DNA of 6,139 bases from CAYLOC01 sp964385195 (GTDB lineage: Bacteria; Actinomycetota; Actinomycetes; Propionibacteriales; Nocardioidaceae), in the NCBI GenBank assembly GCA_964385195.1, contig CAYLOC010000182.1, positions 1 through 6,139 of the forward strand, given 5' to 3'. The notes under the pieces are model-generated. The model made no database searches. It was given only the letters and a program-made list of their open reading frames with translations, and had not been told where the DNA came from. Made by a program: the position numbers and the translations under genes. Every line of letters begins with the position of its first letter. Positions within the stretch are counted from its first letter, which is position 1. Shown piece after piece: positions 1 through 6,075 of the stretch.

Positions 1-1
1 G

Positions 2-1795
2 ACGCTCAAGGACAAGCAGCTCTACACCCTCGACCTCGGCGCGCTCGTCGCCGGCTCCCGCTACCGCGGCGACTTCGAGGAGCGGCTGAAGAAGGTGCTG
101 AAGGAGATCCGCACCCGTGGCGACATCATCTTGTTCATCGACGAGATCCACACCCTGGTCGGGGCCGGGGCGGCCGAGGGCGCGATCGACGCGGCGAGCA
201 TCCTGAAGCCGATGCTGGCCCGTGGCGAGCTGCAGACGATCGGCGCGACCACGCTGGAGGAGTACCGCAAGCACTTGGAGAAGGACGCCGCGCTGGAGCG
301 TCGGTTCCAGCCCATCCAGGTCGCCGAGCCCTCCATCGCCCACACGATCGAGATGCTGAAGGGCCTTCGTGACCGGTATGAGGCGCACCACCGGGTCACG
401 ATCACCGACGAGGCGCTGGTCTCTGCGGCAACGCTGGCTGACCGCTATATCTCCGACCGGTACCTGCCCGACAAGGCGATCGACCTCATCGATGAGGCCG
501 GATCGCGGCTGCGGATCCGCCGGATGACCGCACCGCCGGACCTGCGTGAGTACGACGACAAGATCGCCGAGGTCCGTCGGCACAAGGAGAACGCGATCGA
601 CTCCCAGGACTTCGAGGTGGCGGCCTCGTTGCGTGACGAGGAGAAGAAGTTGTCCCTCGCCAAGTCCGAACGGGAGCAGCAGTGGAAGGCCGGGGACATG
701 GACGTGGTCGCCGAGGTGGACGAGGAGCTCGTCGCCGAAGTCCTGGCGATCGCCACCGGCATCCCGATCGTGAAGATCAGCGAGGAAGAGTCCTCCCGGC
801 TGTTGAACATGGAGGATGAGCTGCACAAACGCGTGATCGGCCAGGACGAGGCGGTCAAGGCACTGTCTCGTGCGATCCGCCGCACCCGGGCGGGCCTGAA
901 GGACCCGAAGCGCCCGGGCGGGTCGTTCATCTTCGCCGGGCCGTCCGGCGTCGGGAAGACGTGGCTGTCGAAGTCGCTGGCGGAGTTCCTGTTCGGTGAC
1001 GAGGACTCGCTGATCCAACTGGACATGAGCGAGTTCTCCGAGAAGCACACCGTGTCCCGGCTGTTCGGCTCGCCCCCGGGCTACGTGGGCTATGAGGAGG
1101 GCGGCCAGCTCACCGAGAAGGTGCGGCGGAAGCCGTTCTCGGTGGTGCTGTTCGACGAGGTGGAGAAGGCGCACCCCGACATCTTCAACTCGTTGTTACA
1201 GATCCTGGAAGAGGGTCGCCTGACCGACTCCCAGGGTCGGCTGGTCGACTTCAAGAACACCGTCATCATCATGACCACCAACCTCGGGACACGGGACATC
1301 GCCAAGGGCGTGAACCTCGGGTTCCAGCAGTCGAGCGACGTCGAGGGCTCCTACAACCGGATGAAGGCCAAGGTCACCGACGAGCTCAAGCAGCACTTCC
1401 GGCCGGAGTTCCTCAACCGTGTCGACGAAGTGATCGTGTTCCCGCCGTTGACGCAGGACGAGATCATCTCCATGGTCGACTACATGGTGGACTCGGTCGA
1501 GATCCGCATGCACGACCGCGACATGTCGCTGGAGCTCACCCAGGCGGCGAAGGAGCTGCTGGCCAAGCGTGGCTTCGACCCGGTGCTCGGCGCGCGGCCG
1601 CTGCGCCGTACGGTGCAACGCGAGATCGAGGACATCTTGGCGGAGAAGATGCTGTACGGCGAGGTCGGCCCCGGCCAGATCGTGCTGGTCGACGTCGAGG
1701 GCGAAGGCGTAGATGCCAGGTTCACGTTCTCCGGCACCAAGAAGTCGGAGATGCCGGACGCACCCCCGGTGCAGGAGGCCCTGCCGCCCAGTTGA
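2..1795 (+). CDS. clpC: ClpC, AAA+ unfoldase subunit of the ClpCP protease (5' truncated by window)
   Basis: ClpC is a hexameric HSP100 ATPase that unfolds substrates in the cytoplasm and threads them into ClpP. The frame is open at the left edge and gives 597 residues. Family length is about 840-850, so the N-terminal substrate/adaptor domain and the D1 Walker A are outside the window. Seen in window numbering: D1 Walker B IILFIDE (42-48), D1 arginine-finger region ERRFQP (99-104), a UVR-type coiled-coil middle segment with DFEVAASLRDEE (about 184-215), D2 Walker A GPSGVGKT (313-320), D2 Walker B VVLFDE (381-386), an LGF tripeptide (439-441) in the place of the ClpP-docking loop, and the sensor-2 motif GARPLRR (530-536). 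The UVR segment and LGF loop separate ClpC from ClpB. The residue after D2 GKT is Trp, where I recall Glu in most ClpC. It ends in TGA, 2 bases before the convergent mutY stop. Promoter and start are not visible. Confidence 0.97.
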   Translation, partial: TLKDKQLYTLDLGALVAGSRYRGDFEERLKKVLKEIRTRGDIILFIDEIHTLVGAGAAEGAIDAASILKPMLARGELQTIGATTLEEYRKHLEKDAALERRFQPIQVAEPSIAHTIEMLKGLRDRYEAHHRVTITDEALVSAATLADRYISDRYLPDKAIDLIDEAGSRLRIRRMTAPPDLREYDDKIAEVRRHKENAIDSQDFEVAASLRDEEKKLSLAKSEREQQWKAGDMDVVAEVDEELVAEVLAIATGIPIVKISEEESSRLLNMEDELHKRVIGQDEAVKALSRAIRRTRAGLKDPKRPGGSFIFAGPSGVGKTWLSKSLAEFLFGDEDSLIQLDMSEFSEKHTVSRLFGSPPGYVGYEEGGQLTEKVRRKPFSVVLFDEVEKAHPDIFNSLLQILEEGRLTDSQGRLVDFKNTVIIMTTNLGTRDIAKGVNLGFQQSSDVEGSYNRMKAKVTDELKQHFRPEFLNRVDEVIVFPPLTQDEIISMVDYMVDSVEIRMHDRDMSLELTQAAKELLAKRGFDPVLGARPLRRTVQREIEDILAEKMLYGEVGPGQIVLVDVEGEGVDARFTFSGTKKSEMPDAPPVQEALPPS

Positions 1796-1797
1796 GC

Positions 1798-2706
1798 CTA
1801 GGGCAGCGCGAACGCGCCCCCGTCCACCACGATGACCAGTCCGTCGTCGAGGAGCGTGGCGAGGGCGCGTTCGCGCTGCTGGGGGTCGTCCCAGCAGTCG
1901 TCGACCGCACTCCTCGGAACCGGCGTGTCCGCGTCGCGGAGCACAGCGAGGATGCGGCCGCGGCACTGCCGATCGGTGCCGGCGTAGGTCTGGACCCGGC
2001 GCGGCGGACCGTCCTCAGGCGGGAAGCCGTCGGCTCGCCACCGGCACTGGTCGGCGAGGGGACACCGTGTGCACCGTGGCGTGCCCGCGGTGCACACCAG
2101 GGCACCCAGTTCCATGACAGCTACGCTCCACCGGGCCGCCGCAGCGCCGTCGGTGGGCAGCAGATTCGCGGCTGTGTTTCGCTCGGCGCGGGAGGGTCCC
2201 GACCGGGCGGGGAACTGTACGCCGGCGACGACGCGGGCGAGCACCCGCCGTACGTTGGTGTCCAGCACCGGCACCCGTCGGTGGTAGGCGAATGCGGCGA
2301 CGGCGGCCGCGGTGTAGTCACCGACGCCCGGGAGGCTCCGCAGCGTTTCTGGGTCAGAGGGGACGGTGCCGTTGTACGTGCTGTCGATCATGGTGGCGGC
2401 CCGGTGCAACCGCAGCGCGCGGCGTGGGTACCCGAGCCGCCCCCACATCCGGATCGCCTCCCCGGCGGCCTCGTCGGCGAGAGCTCCGGGGGTGGGCCAC
2501 CGGTCCATCCAGGCGTGGAAGACCGGGAGGACCCGGGACACCGGCGTCTGCTGCAGCATGACCTCGCTGACCAGGACCTCCCAGCCACTCACGCCCTCGT
2601 GGCGCCAGGGCAGGTCACGGGCATGATCGTCGTACCAGGTTCTCATCGGCGCGTGGAGCGACGATCCGGCCATGTCGGAGGCTCGGGTGCCCGGATTGCG
2701 GCGCAT
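1798..2706 (-). CDS. mutY: MutY, A/G-specific adenine glycosylase (no NUDIX-like domain)
   Basis: MutY removes adenine mispaired with 8-oxoguanine, the start of base-excision repair of oxidative damage. The 302-residue frame has the full catalytic core: DLPWR (31-35), SEVMLQQT with the catalytic Glu48, the helix-hairpin-helix LPGVGDYTAAAV (125-136) with Tyr131, catalytic Asp149 in VLDTNV, and a C-X6-C-X2-C-X5-C iron-sulfur loop (Cys205, 212, 215, 221). After the cluster there are only about 80 residues, too few for the NUDIX-like 8-oxoG recognition domain of E. coli MutY. The same short form is, as I recall, usual in actinobacteria including M. tuberculosis. The start is uncertain: ATG 2706, ATG 2673 (Met12) and ATG 2646 (Met21) all lie upstream of the conserved core and none has a good Shine-Dalgarno. 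ATG 2706 is preferred because a -10-like TACGCT sits just upstream, suiting a nearly leaderless message. The stop is TAG. It is divergent from the membrane-protein gene and convergent with clpC. Confidence 0.96.
   Translation of the reverse strand: MRRNPGTRASDMAGSSLHAPMRTWYDDHARDLPWRHEGVSGWEVLVSEVMLQQTPVSRVLPVFHAWMDRWPTPGALADEAAGEAIRMWGRLGYPRRALRLHRAATMIDSTYNGTVPSDPETLRSLPGVGDYTAAAVAAFAYHRRVPVLDTNVRRVLARVVAGVQFPARSGPSRAERNTAANLLPTDGAAAARWSVAVMELGALVCTAGTPRCTRCPLADQCRWRADGFPPEDGPPRRVQTYAGTDRQCRGRILAVLRDADTPVPRSAVDDCWDDPQQRERALATLLDDGLVIVVDGGAFALP
1803..1879. repeat. Perfect 17-bp inverted repeat at the clpC/mutY convergent end
   Basis: Bases 1803-1819 are the exact reverse complement of 1863-1879, with 43 bases between. 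The left arm begins 8 bases after the clpC TGA, and both arms lie in the last codons of mutY, encoding GAFALP and QRERAL on the - strand. Each arm also contains its own short palindrome (GCGCG/CGCGC around AA or TT). Transcripts from either strand could form this stem. There is no T-tract on either side, so it is not a classical intrinsic terminator. It may help terminate or protect the 3' end, or may be a chance product of GC-rich coding. Confidence 0.6.
1876..1897. repeat. 8-bp hairpin next to the long inverted repeat
   Basis: CTGCTGGG (1876-1883) pairs perfectly with CCCAGCAG (1890-1897) across a 6-base loop. Its left arm shares bases 1876-1879 with the right arm of the 17-bp repeat, so the two structures would compete. 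It lies in mutY codons for a WDDPQQ stretch and, seen from clpC, about 80 bases past the stop. There is no T-tract. A role in ending clpC or mutY transcripts is only a possibility. Confidence 0.4.
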
Positions 2707-2713
2707 CGACGGT

Positions 2714-2720
2714 TAGCGTA
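2714..2720. promoter_or_regulatory. Possible overlapping divergent -10 elements between mutY and the membrane-protein gene
   Basis: Only 13 bases separate the two annotated starts. On the + strand TAGCGT (2714-2719) fits the actinobacterial -10 pattern TANNNT, and the ATG at 2726 lies 6 bases after it, where a leaderless transcript would begin. On the - strand TACGCT (2720-2715) also fits TANNNT, and the mutY ATG at 2706 lies 8 bases after it. Neither gene has a recognisable Shine-Dalgarno, as expected for leaderless messages. I see no convincing -35 on either side, and TANNNT is common by chance. Confidence 0.35.
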
Positions 2721-3496
2721 TGGGTATGCCACATCTGCTGCGTCCCCAGGGTCCGTTGCCGGCCCGGATTTACTGGACCCGGCGGCTCATGCTGCTGGTT
2801 CTGGTGGCGGTGGTTGTGCTGTTGGTGTGGTGGTTGGTGGGCCGTGGCGGGAGCGCCGGAGCCGACCCCTCCGCCGCCGCGCAGGCGCCCAGCAGCGGCC
2901 CGCAGCGACAGGGCAAGACTGCACCTGATCCCACGCCGCCCTCGACACGGCCGCCGCAGACGGTGACCTCGACACACCAGCACAAGCACGAAACCAAACC
3001 GACACCGTCGGAGTCGACGGCCAGCCTGACCCAGCCCACGCCTACACACCAGACTCCGACGAGGACCACACCGACCACGGCAACCGCGACCGCTGATGCC
3101 GGCGCAGTGGATCGCACGTGCGACCCGCGGTCGGTGGATCTGAAACTGAAGGTCTCCGACGTCGCCTCCGGTGAGCCAGGCAAAGTGAGGTTTGTGCTCA
3201 GCAGTGCCAAACCGTGCATGTTGACGATCACCCCCGACACGCTCGCGGTCAAGGTGACGTCCGGGTCGGACACGATCTGGTCGAGCGTGGACTGCCCGGA
3301 CGACGTCCCGGCCCGGCGACTGGAGGTGCCCACGGATCCGAAGGCGGTCTATACCTTTACCTGGAACGGCCACCGATCCACCGACCAATGCCGTGGTGTG
3401 GGGAGTGTCGCTGAGCCAGGGGGCTACTGGGTGCATGCGGCGCTGATCGGCGGGGAGCCGCACAAGGCCTACTTCGACGTCACCGCCGCCAACTGA
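2720..3496 (+). CDS. Single-pass membrane protein with Pro/Thr-rich stalk and cysteine-containing extracytoplasmic domain
   Basis: Function unknown. The 258-residue protein has a short basic N-terminus (PARIYWTRR, 14-22), one hydrophobic segment (about 23-40, rich in Leu/Val with WW), a low-complexity Pro/Thr/Ser stalk (about 45-128) with a His cluster HQHKHE (86-91), and a folded-looking domain (about 129-258) with four cysteines (134, 166, 192, 224) and alternating hydrophobic strands. The positive-inside pattern places the C-terminal domain outside, with two disulfides possible. The hydrophobic segment is not followed by a clear signal-peptidase site or lipobox, so I read it as an anchor. 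The domain looks like a beta-sandwich, but I cannot name a family. ATG 2720 has no Shine-Dalgarno; ATG 2726 (Met3) is an equally good, possibly leaderless start. The stalk codons make the + strand rich in A and C around 2940-3100. It converges on disA, an arrangement I recall for the conserved membrane protein Rv3587c next to M. tuberculosis disA; it may be an orthologue. Confidence 0.85.
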   Translation: MGMPHLLRPQGPLPARIYWTRRLMLLVLVAVVVLLVWWLVGRGGSAGADPSAAAQAPSSGPQRQGKTAPDPTPPSTRPPQTVTSTHQHKHETKPTPSESTASLTQPTPTHQTPTRTTPTTATATADAGAVDRTCDPRSVDLKLKVSDVASGEPGKVRFVLSSAKPCMLTITPDTLAVKVTSGSDTIWSSVDCPDDVPARRLEVPTDPKAVYTFTWNGHRSTDQCRGVGSVAEPGGYWVHAALIGGEPHKAYFDVTAAN

Positions 3497-3513
3497 ACGC
3501 CCCGGTCAGACGT
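3477..3513. repeat. Imperfect hairpin spanning the convergent stops of the membrane-protein gene and disA
   Basis: ACGTC (3477-3481) pairs with GACGT (3509-3513), and ACCG (3482-3485) with CGGT (3503-3506), leaving a 2-base bulge (3507-3508) and a 17-base loop. Both TGA stops fall inside it. With only 9 bases between the genes, this is the only local structure I can offer as a shared 3' end. It has no T-tract and is weak. Confidence 0.25.
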
Positions 3514-4591
3514 ATCGGTCGAGAATGCTGGACTCGGCGAGCCTGGACAGGCCCTCCCGAACTGAGCGGGCGCGGGTCTCACCCACCCCGTCGACCGCCT
3601 GGAGGTCTTCGATGCTTGCCGCCAAGAGCTTCTGCAGCCGACCGAAGTGGTCGACCAAGCGGTCGACGACCGCACCGGGCAGACGGGGGATCTTCGCCAG
3701 CAGGCGATAGCCGCGTGGGCTCACGGCCGTGTCGAGGTGTTCGCTGCTCCCGAGCCCGAGGGTCCGCGAGACCGCGGCGAGGTCAAGCAGCTCGGTGGCC
3801 GAAAGACGCGTAAGGCCGTCGAGAACCTCCTGGAGTGAGGGGGCATCCGGTGCCTCGGAGAGATAGTCCCGTACGACGAGGGTGCGTTCGACCCCGGTGC
3901 CGGCCACCAGTTCGTCCAGTTGCAGTGCCAGGAGCCGGCCGTCGGTGCCGAGCTCGACGACGTACCCGTCGATCTCGGTCGCGATGCGGTGCACCATGTG
4001 CAGCCGCTGGGCCACGGTGGCGACGTCGCGGACGGTCACCAGGTCCTCGATCTCCAGGGCGGAGAGGGTCCCGGACACCTCGTCGAGCCGGTTCTTGTAC
4101 CGCTCCAGGGTGGACAGTGCCTGGTTGGCGCGCGCCAGGATGGCGCTGGTGTCTTCCAAGACGTAGCGAACGCTCCCGACGTACAAGGCGATGATCTCCA
4201 TGGACTGGGAGACCGAGATGACGGGGTAGCCGGTCTGTCGGGACACCCGATCAGCCGTACGGTGCCGGGTCCCCGCCTCGTCGGTGGCGATGGCGGCGTC
4301 TGGCATCAGGTGAACGCCGGCGCGGATGATGCGGGTGGCATCGCGGTCGCAGACGATGGCCCCGTCCATCTTCGCCAGCTCCCGCAGCGCGGTGGAGCTG
4401 AAGTCCATGTCCAACCAGAAGCCGCCAGTGCACAGCGACTCCACGGTCCGGTCGTTGCCGAGCACGATCAGTGCGCCGGTGTGGCCGCGCAGGATCCGTT
4501 CCAGTCCTTCGCGTAGCTGGGTGCCTGGTGCCACCGCGGCCAGGGTGTCCCGCATCCGCCCCTCATCGGACTGCCTGTCTGCGGCTGCCAC
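3506..4591 (-). CDS. disA: DisA, DNA integrity scanning diadenylate cyclase
   Basis: DisA is an octameric protein that condenses two ATP into the second messenger c-di-AMP and scans DNA; in B. subtilis it pauses at branched structures, which lowers its cyclase activity. The protein has 361 residues, matching the family (about 355-360). The N-terminal DAC domain (about 14-150) carries the catalytic DGA motif (76-78, in KMDGAIV) and the ATP-binding GTRHR motif (107-111). A helical linker follows (about 150-300), then a C-terminal helix-hairpin-helix DNA-binding domain with DGVGETRA (334-341). All key residues are intact, so it should be active. The start is GTG at 4591, chosen because GAGGGG lies 8 bases upstream. 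ATG 4555 (Met13) would also keep the whole DAC domain, but its own GAGGGG is only 3 bases away. It lies 73 bases downstream of radA on the same strand, so an operon is likely. Its stop is 9 bases from that of the convergent membrane-protein gene. Confidence 0.98.
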   Translation of the reverse strand: MAAADRQSDEGRMRDTLAAVAPGTQLREGLERILRGHTGALIVLGNDRTVESLCTGGFWLDMDFSSTALRELAKMDGAIVCDRDATRIIRAGVHLMPDAAIATDEAGTRHRTADRVSRQTGYPVISVSQSMEIIALYVGSVRYVLEDTSAILARANQALSTLERYKNRLDEVSGTLSALEIEDLVTVRDVATVAQRLHMVHRIATEIDGYVVELGTDGRLLALQLDELVAGTGVERTLVVRDYLSEAPDAPSLQEVLDGLTRLSATELLDLAAVSRTLGLGSSEHLDTAVSPRGYRLLAKIPRLPGAVVDRLVDHFGRLQKLLAASIEDLQAVDGVGETRARSVREGLSRLAESSILDRYV

Positions 4592-4600
4592 GGGCCCTGC

Positions 4601-4606
4601 CCCTCT
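4601..4606 (-). promoter_or_regulatory. Ribosome binding site of disA
   Basis: GAGGGG on the - strand, 8 or 9 bases before the GTG at 4591. It supports the GTG start over the downstream ATG at 4555. Confidence 0.65.
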
Positions 4607-4630
4607 TGTCGATGCCGGTGTGCCGTTCTT

Positions 4631-4636
4631 AGTCTA
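4631..4636 (-). promoter_or_regulatory. Possible internal -10 element for disA
   Basis: TAGACT on the - strand in the 73-base radA-disA gap fits TANNNT. A weak -35-like CCGACG (4659-4654) lies 17 bases upstream and matches TTGACA at three positions. It would give a leader of roughly 30 bases, containing the disA ribosome binding site. If real, disA could be expressed independently of radA. Confidence 0.3.
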
Positions 4637-4664
4637 CGGCCAGCCCAGGGCGACGTCGGTTTGT

Positions 4665-6065
4665 TCAGTCTCCCGGACGGATCCGGAGTGCGGTCAGCGC
4701 TTCGGCCACGTCGCGGCAGGCCCTGATCGACATCCCTGGCACCTGCGGAGAGTCTGCGCTGGGGCCAACATCGGCGGGTACGACGGCGCGGGTGAACCCC
4801 AGGCGCACCGCCTCGGACAGCCGCTGGTTCAGCGCGGGGACGCGGCGCAGCTCTCCGGCGAGTCCGACCTCGCCGATCGCGATCGTGCCGGTGGGCACGA
4901 TCTTCCCGGTGGCAGCGGTGGCGATGGACATCGCTGCGGCCAGGTCCGCCACCGGCGTACGGATGCTGGCTCCGCCGACGGTCGCGGTGTAGATGTCGCA
5001 CTGTGCCAAGTCGATCCCGACCCGGCGCTGCAAGACCGCGACGAGCATCGACAACCGGGCCGGGTCCAATCCGCTGACCGCGCGCCGCGGCTGCGGCAGT
5101 GTGGACCGGTCGACGAGTGCTTGCACTTCGGCGAGCATCGGGCGTCGGCCCTCGATGGTGACGGTGACGCAGGTTCCGGAGATCGGCTGCGGGTGGTGGG
5201 AGACGAACAGGCCGGAGGCGTCGGCGACCTCCGCCATGCCCTCCTCGCCGATCTCGAAGCACCCGATCTCGTCGACGGGCCCGTACCGGTTCTTCACCGC
5301 ACGTAACAGCCGCAGTTGTGATGACCGGTCTCCCTCGAACTGCAACACGACATCCACGATGTGCTCCAGGGCTCGTGGTCCCGCGATGCCGCCGTCCTTG
5401 GTGACGTGTCCCACCAGCAGGGTCGGAAGGTTGCGCTCCTTTGCCAGGTGCACCAGCGATGCGGTCACGGCACGGACCTGTGTCACCCCTCCGTCGACGC
5501 CCTCGACTTCGTTGCTGGTGACCGTTTGTACCGAGTCGACCACCAGTAACTCTGGCTTGACGGCATCGATATGACCGAGCAAGGCGGCAAGGTCGGTCTC
5601 TGCGGCGAGGAAGAGCTGGTCGTGCACGGCGCCGGTGCGTTCCGCGCGCCGACGGATCTGCCCGGTCGACTCTTCTCCGGAGACGTACAGTGTGCGAGCG
5701 CCAGACCGGGCTTGCTGGGCTGCCACCTCCAGCAGCAGCGTGGACTTGCCGACGCCGGGCTCACCGGCCAGCAGCAGCACGGCACCGGGCACCAGCCCCC
5801 CTCCCAGTACCCGGTCCAGTTCCTGGATACCGCTGGATCGGGCGGTCTCCGCTTGCGGCTGGACCTGGGAGATCGGCCGCGCGGGCGTGGTGGGACTCAC
5901 CGCCCGCAGTCGAGGTGTGCTGGTCGCTTCCGCAGCGCCGACGGTGCCCCACGCCTGACACTCCCCACAGCGGCCGACCCACTTCACCGTTGTCCACCCG
6001 CACTCGCTGCACCGGTACCGGGCTCGGTCTTCCTTGCGAGCTGACCGTACGGCTGAGGTGCTCAT
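4665..6065 (-). CDS. radA: RadA (Sms), DNA branch-migration ATPase/helicase
   Basis: RadA is a hexameric RecA-like motor that extends heteroduplex and processes branched intermediates in homologous recombination. In B. subtilis it is a partner of DisA. The protein has 466 residues, the usual family length. Seen in order: a C4 zinc finger C-X2-C-X10-C-X2-C (19, 22, 33, 36), Walker A GEPGVGKS (101-108), YVSGEES (127-133), Walker B LLVVDS (173-178), the RadA-specific motif as KNRYG (258-262, KNRFG in E. coli), and a C-terminal Lon-like domain (about 290-466) with GEVGLAGELRRV. The frame runs upstream to ATG 6125, but ATG 6065 is the start: it has a strong AGGAGG just before it, and the extra 20 residues (with VKRPPTGG) do not resemble the family N-terminus. 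A TAACGT at 6108-6103 is a conceivable -10, but no -35 is visible. It probably forms a unit with disA. Confidence 0.98.
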   Translation of the reverse strand: MSTSAVRSARKEDRARYRCSECGWTTVKWVGRCGECQAWGTVGAAEATSTPRLRAVSPTTPARPISQVQPQAETARSSGIQELDRVLGGGLVPGAVLLLAGEPGVGKSTLLLEVAAQQARSGARTLYVSGEESTGQIRRRAERTGAVHDQLFLAAETDLAALLGHIDAVKPELLVVDSVQTVTSNEVEGVDGGVTQVRAVTASLVHLAKERNLPTLLVGHVTKDGGIAGPRALEHIVDVVLQFEGDRSSQLRLLRAVKNRYGPVDEIGCFEIGEEGMAEVADASGLFVSHHPQPISGTCVTVTIEGRRPMLAEVQALVDRSTLPQPRRAVSGLDPARLSMLVAVLQRRVGIDLAQCDIYTATVGGASIRTPVADLAAAMSIATAATGKIVPTGTIAIGEVGLAGELRRVPALNQRLSEAVRLGFTRAVVPADVGPSADSPQVPGMSIRACRDVAEALTALRIRPGD

Positions 6066-6069
6066 TGGT

Positions 6070-6075
6070 CCTCCT
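6070..6075 (-). promoter_or_regulatory. Ribosome binding site of radA
   Basis: AGGAGG on the - strand, 4 bases before the ATG at 6065. It is the strongest Shine-Dalgarno in the window and decides the radA start. The spacing is slightly short. Confidence 0.75.

Noticed and set aside
1196..1966. 256-residue open frame on the - strand opposite the clpC 3' end
   Set aside because: It is rich in Arg, His, Leu and Gly as expected from the reverse frame of clpC, and overlaps the end of mutY in another frame.
1792..2928. 378-residue open frame on the + strand opposite mutY
   Set aside because: It lies antisense to an unmistakable mutY and has Gly/Arg/Pro-rich composition with no recognisable domain. 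It is the usual by-product of GC-rich coding sequence.
2615..3463. 282-residue open frame on the - strand opposite the membrane-protein gene
   Set aside because: It would overlap both mutY and the membrane-protein gene. The + strand frame has a clear transmembrane segment, stalk and cysteine-bearing domain, while this one has only Arg/Gly-rich sequence.
4326..5306. 326-residue open frame on the + strand opposite disA and radA
   Set aside because: It crosses from the disA 5' region into radA, is antisense to both, and has no coherent protein features.
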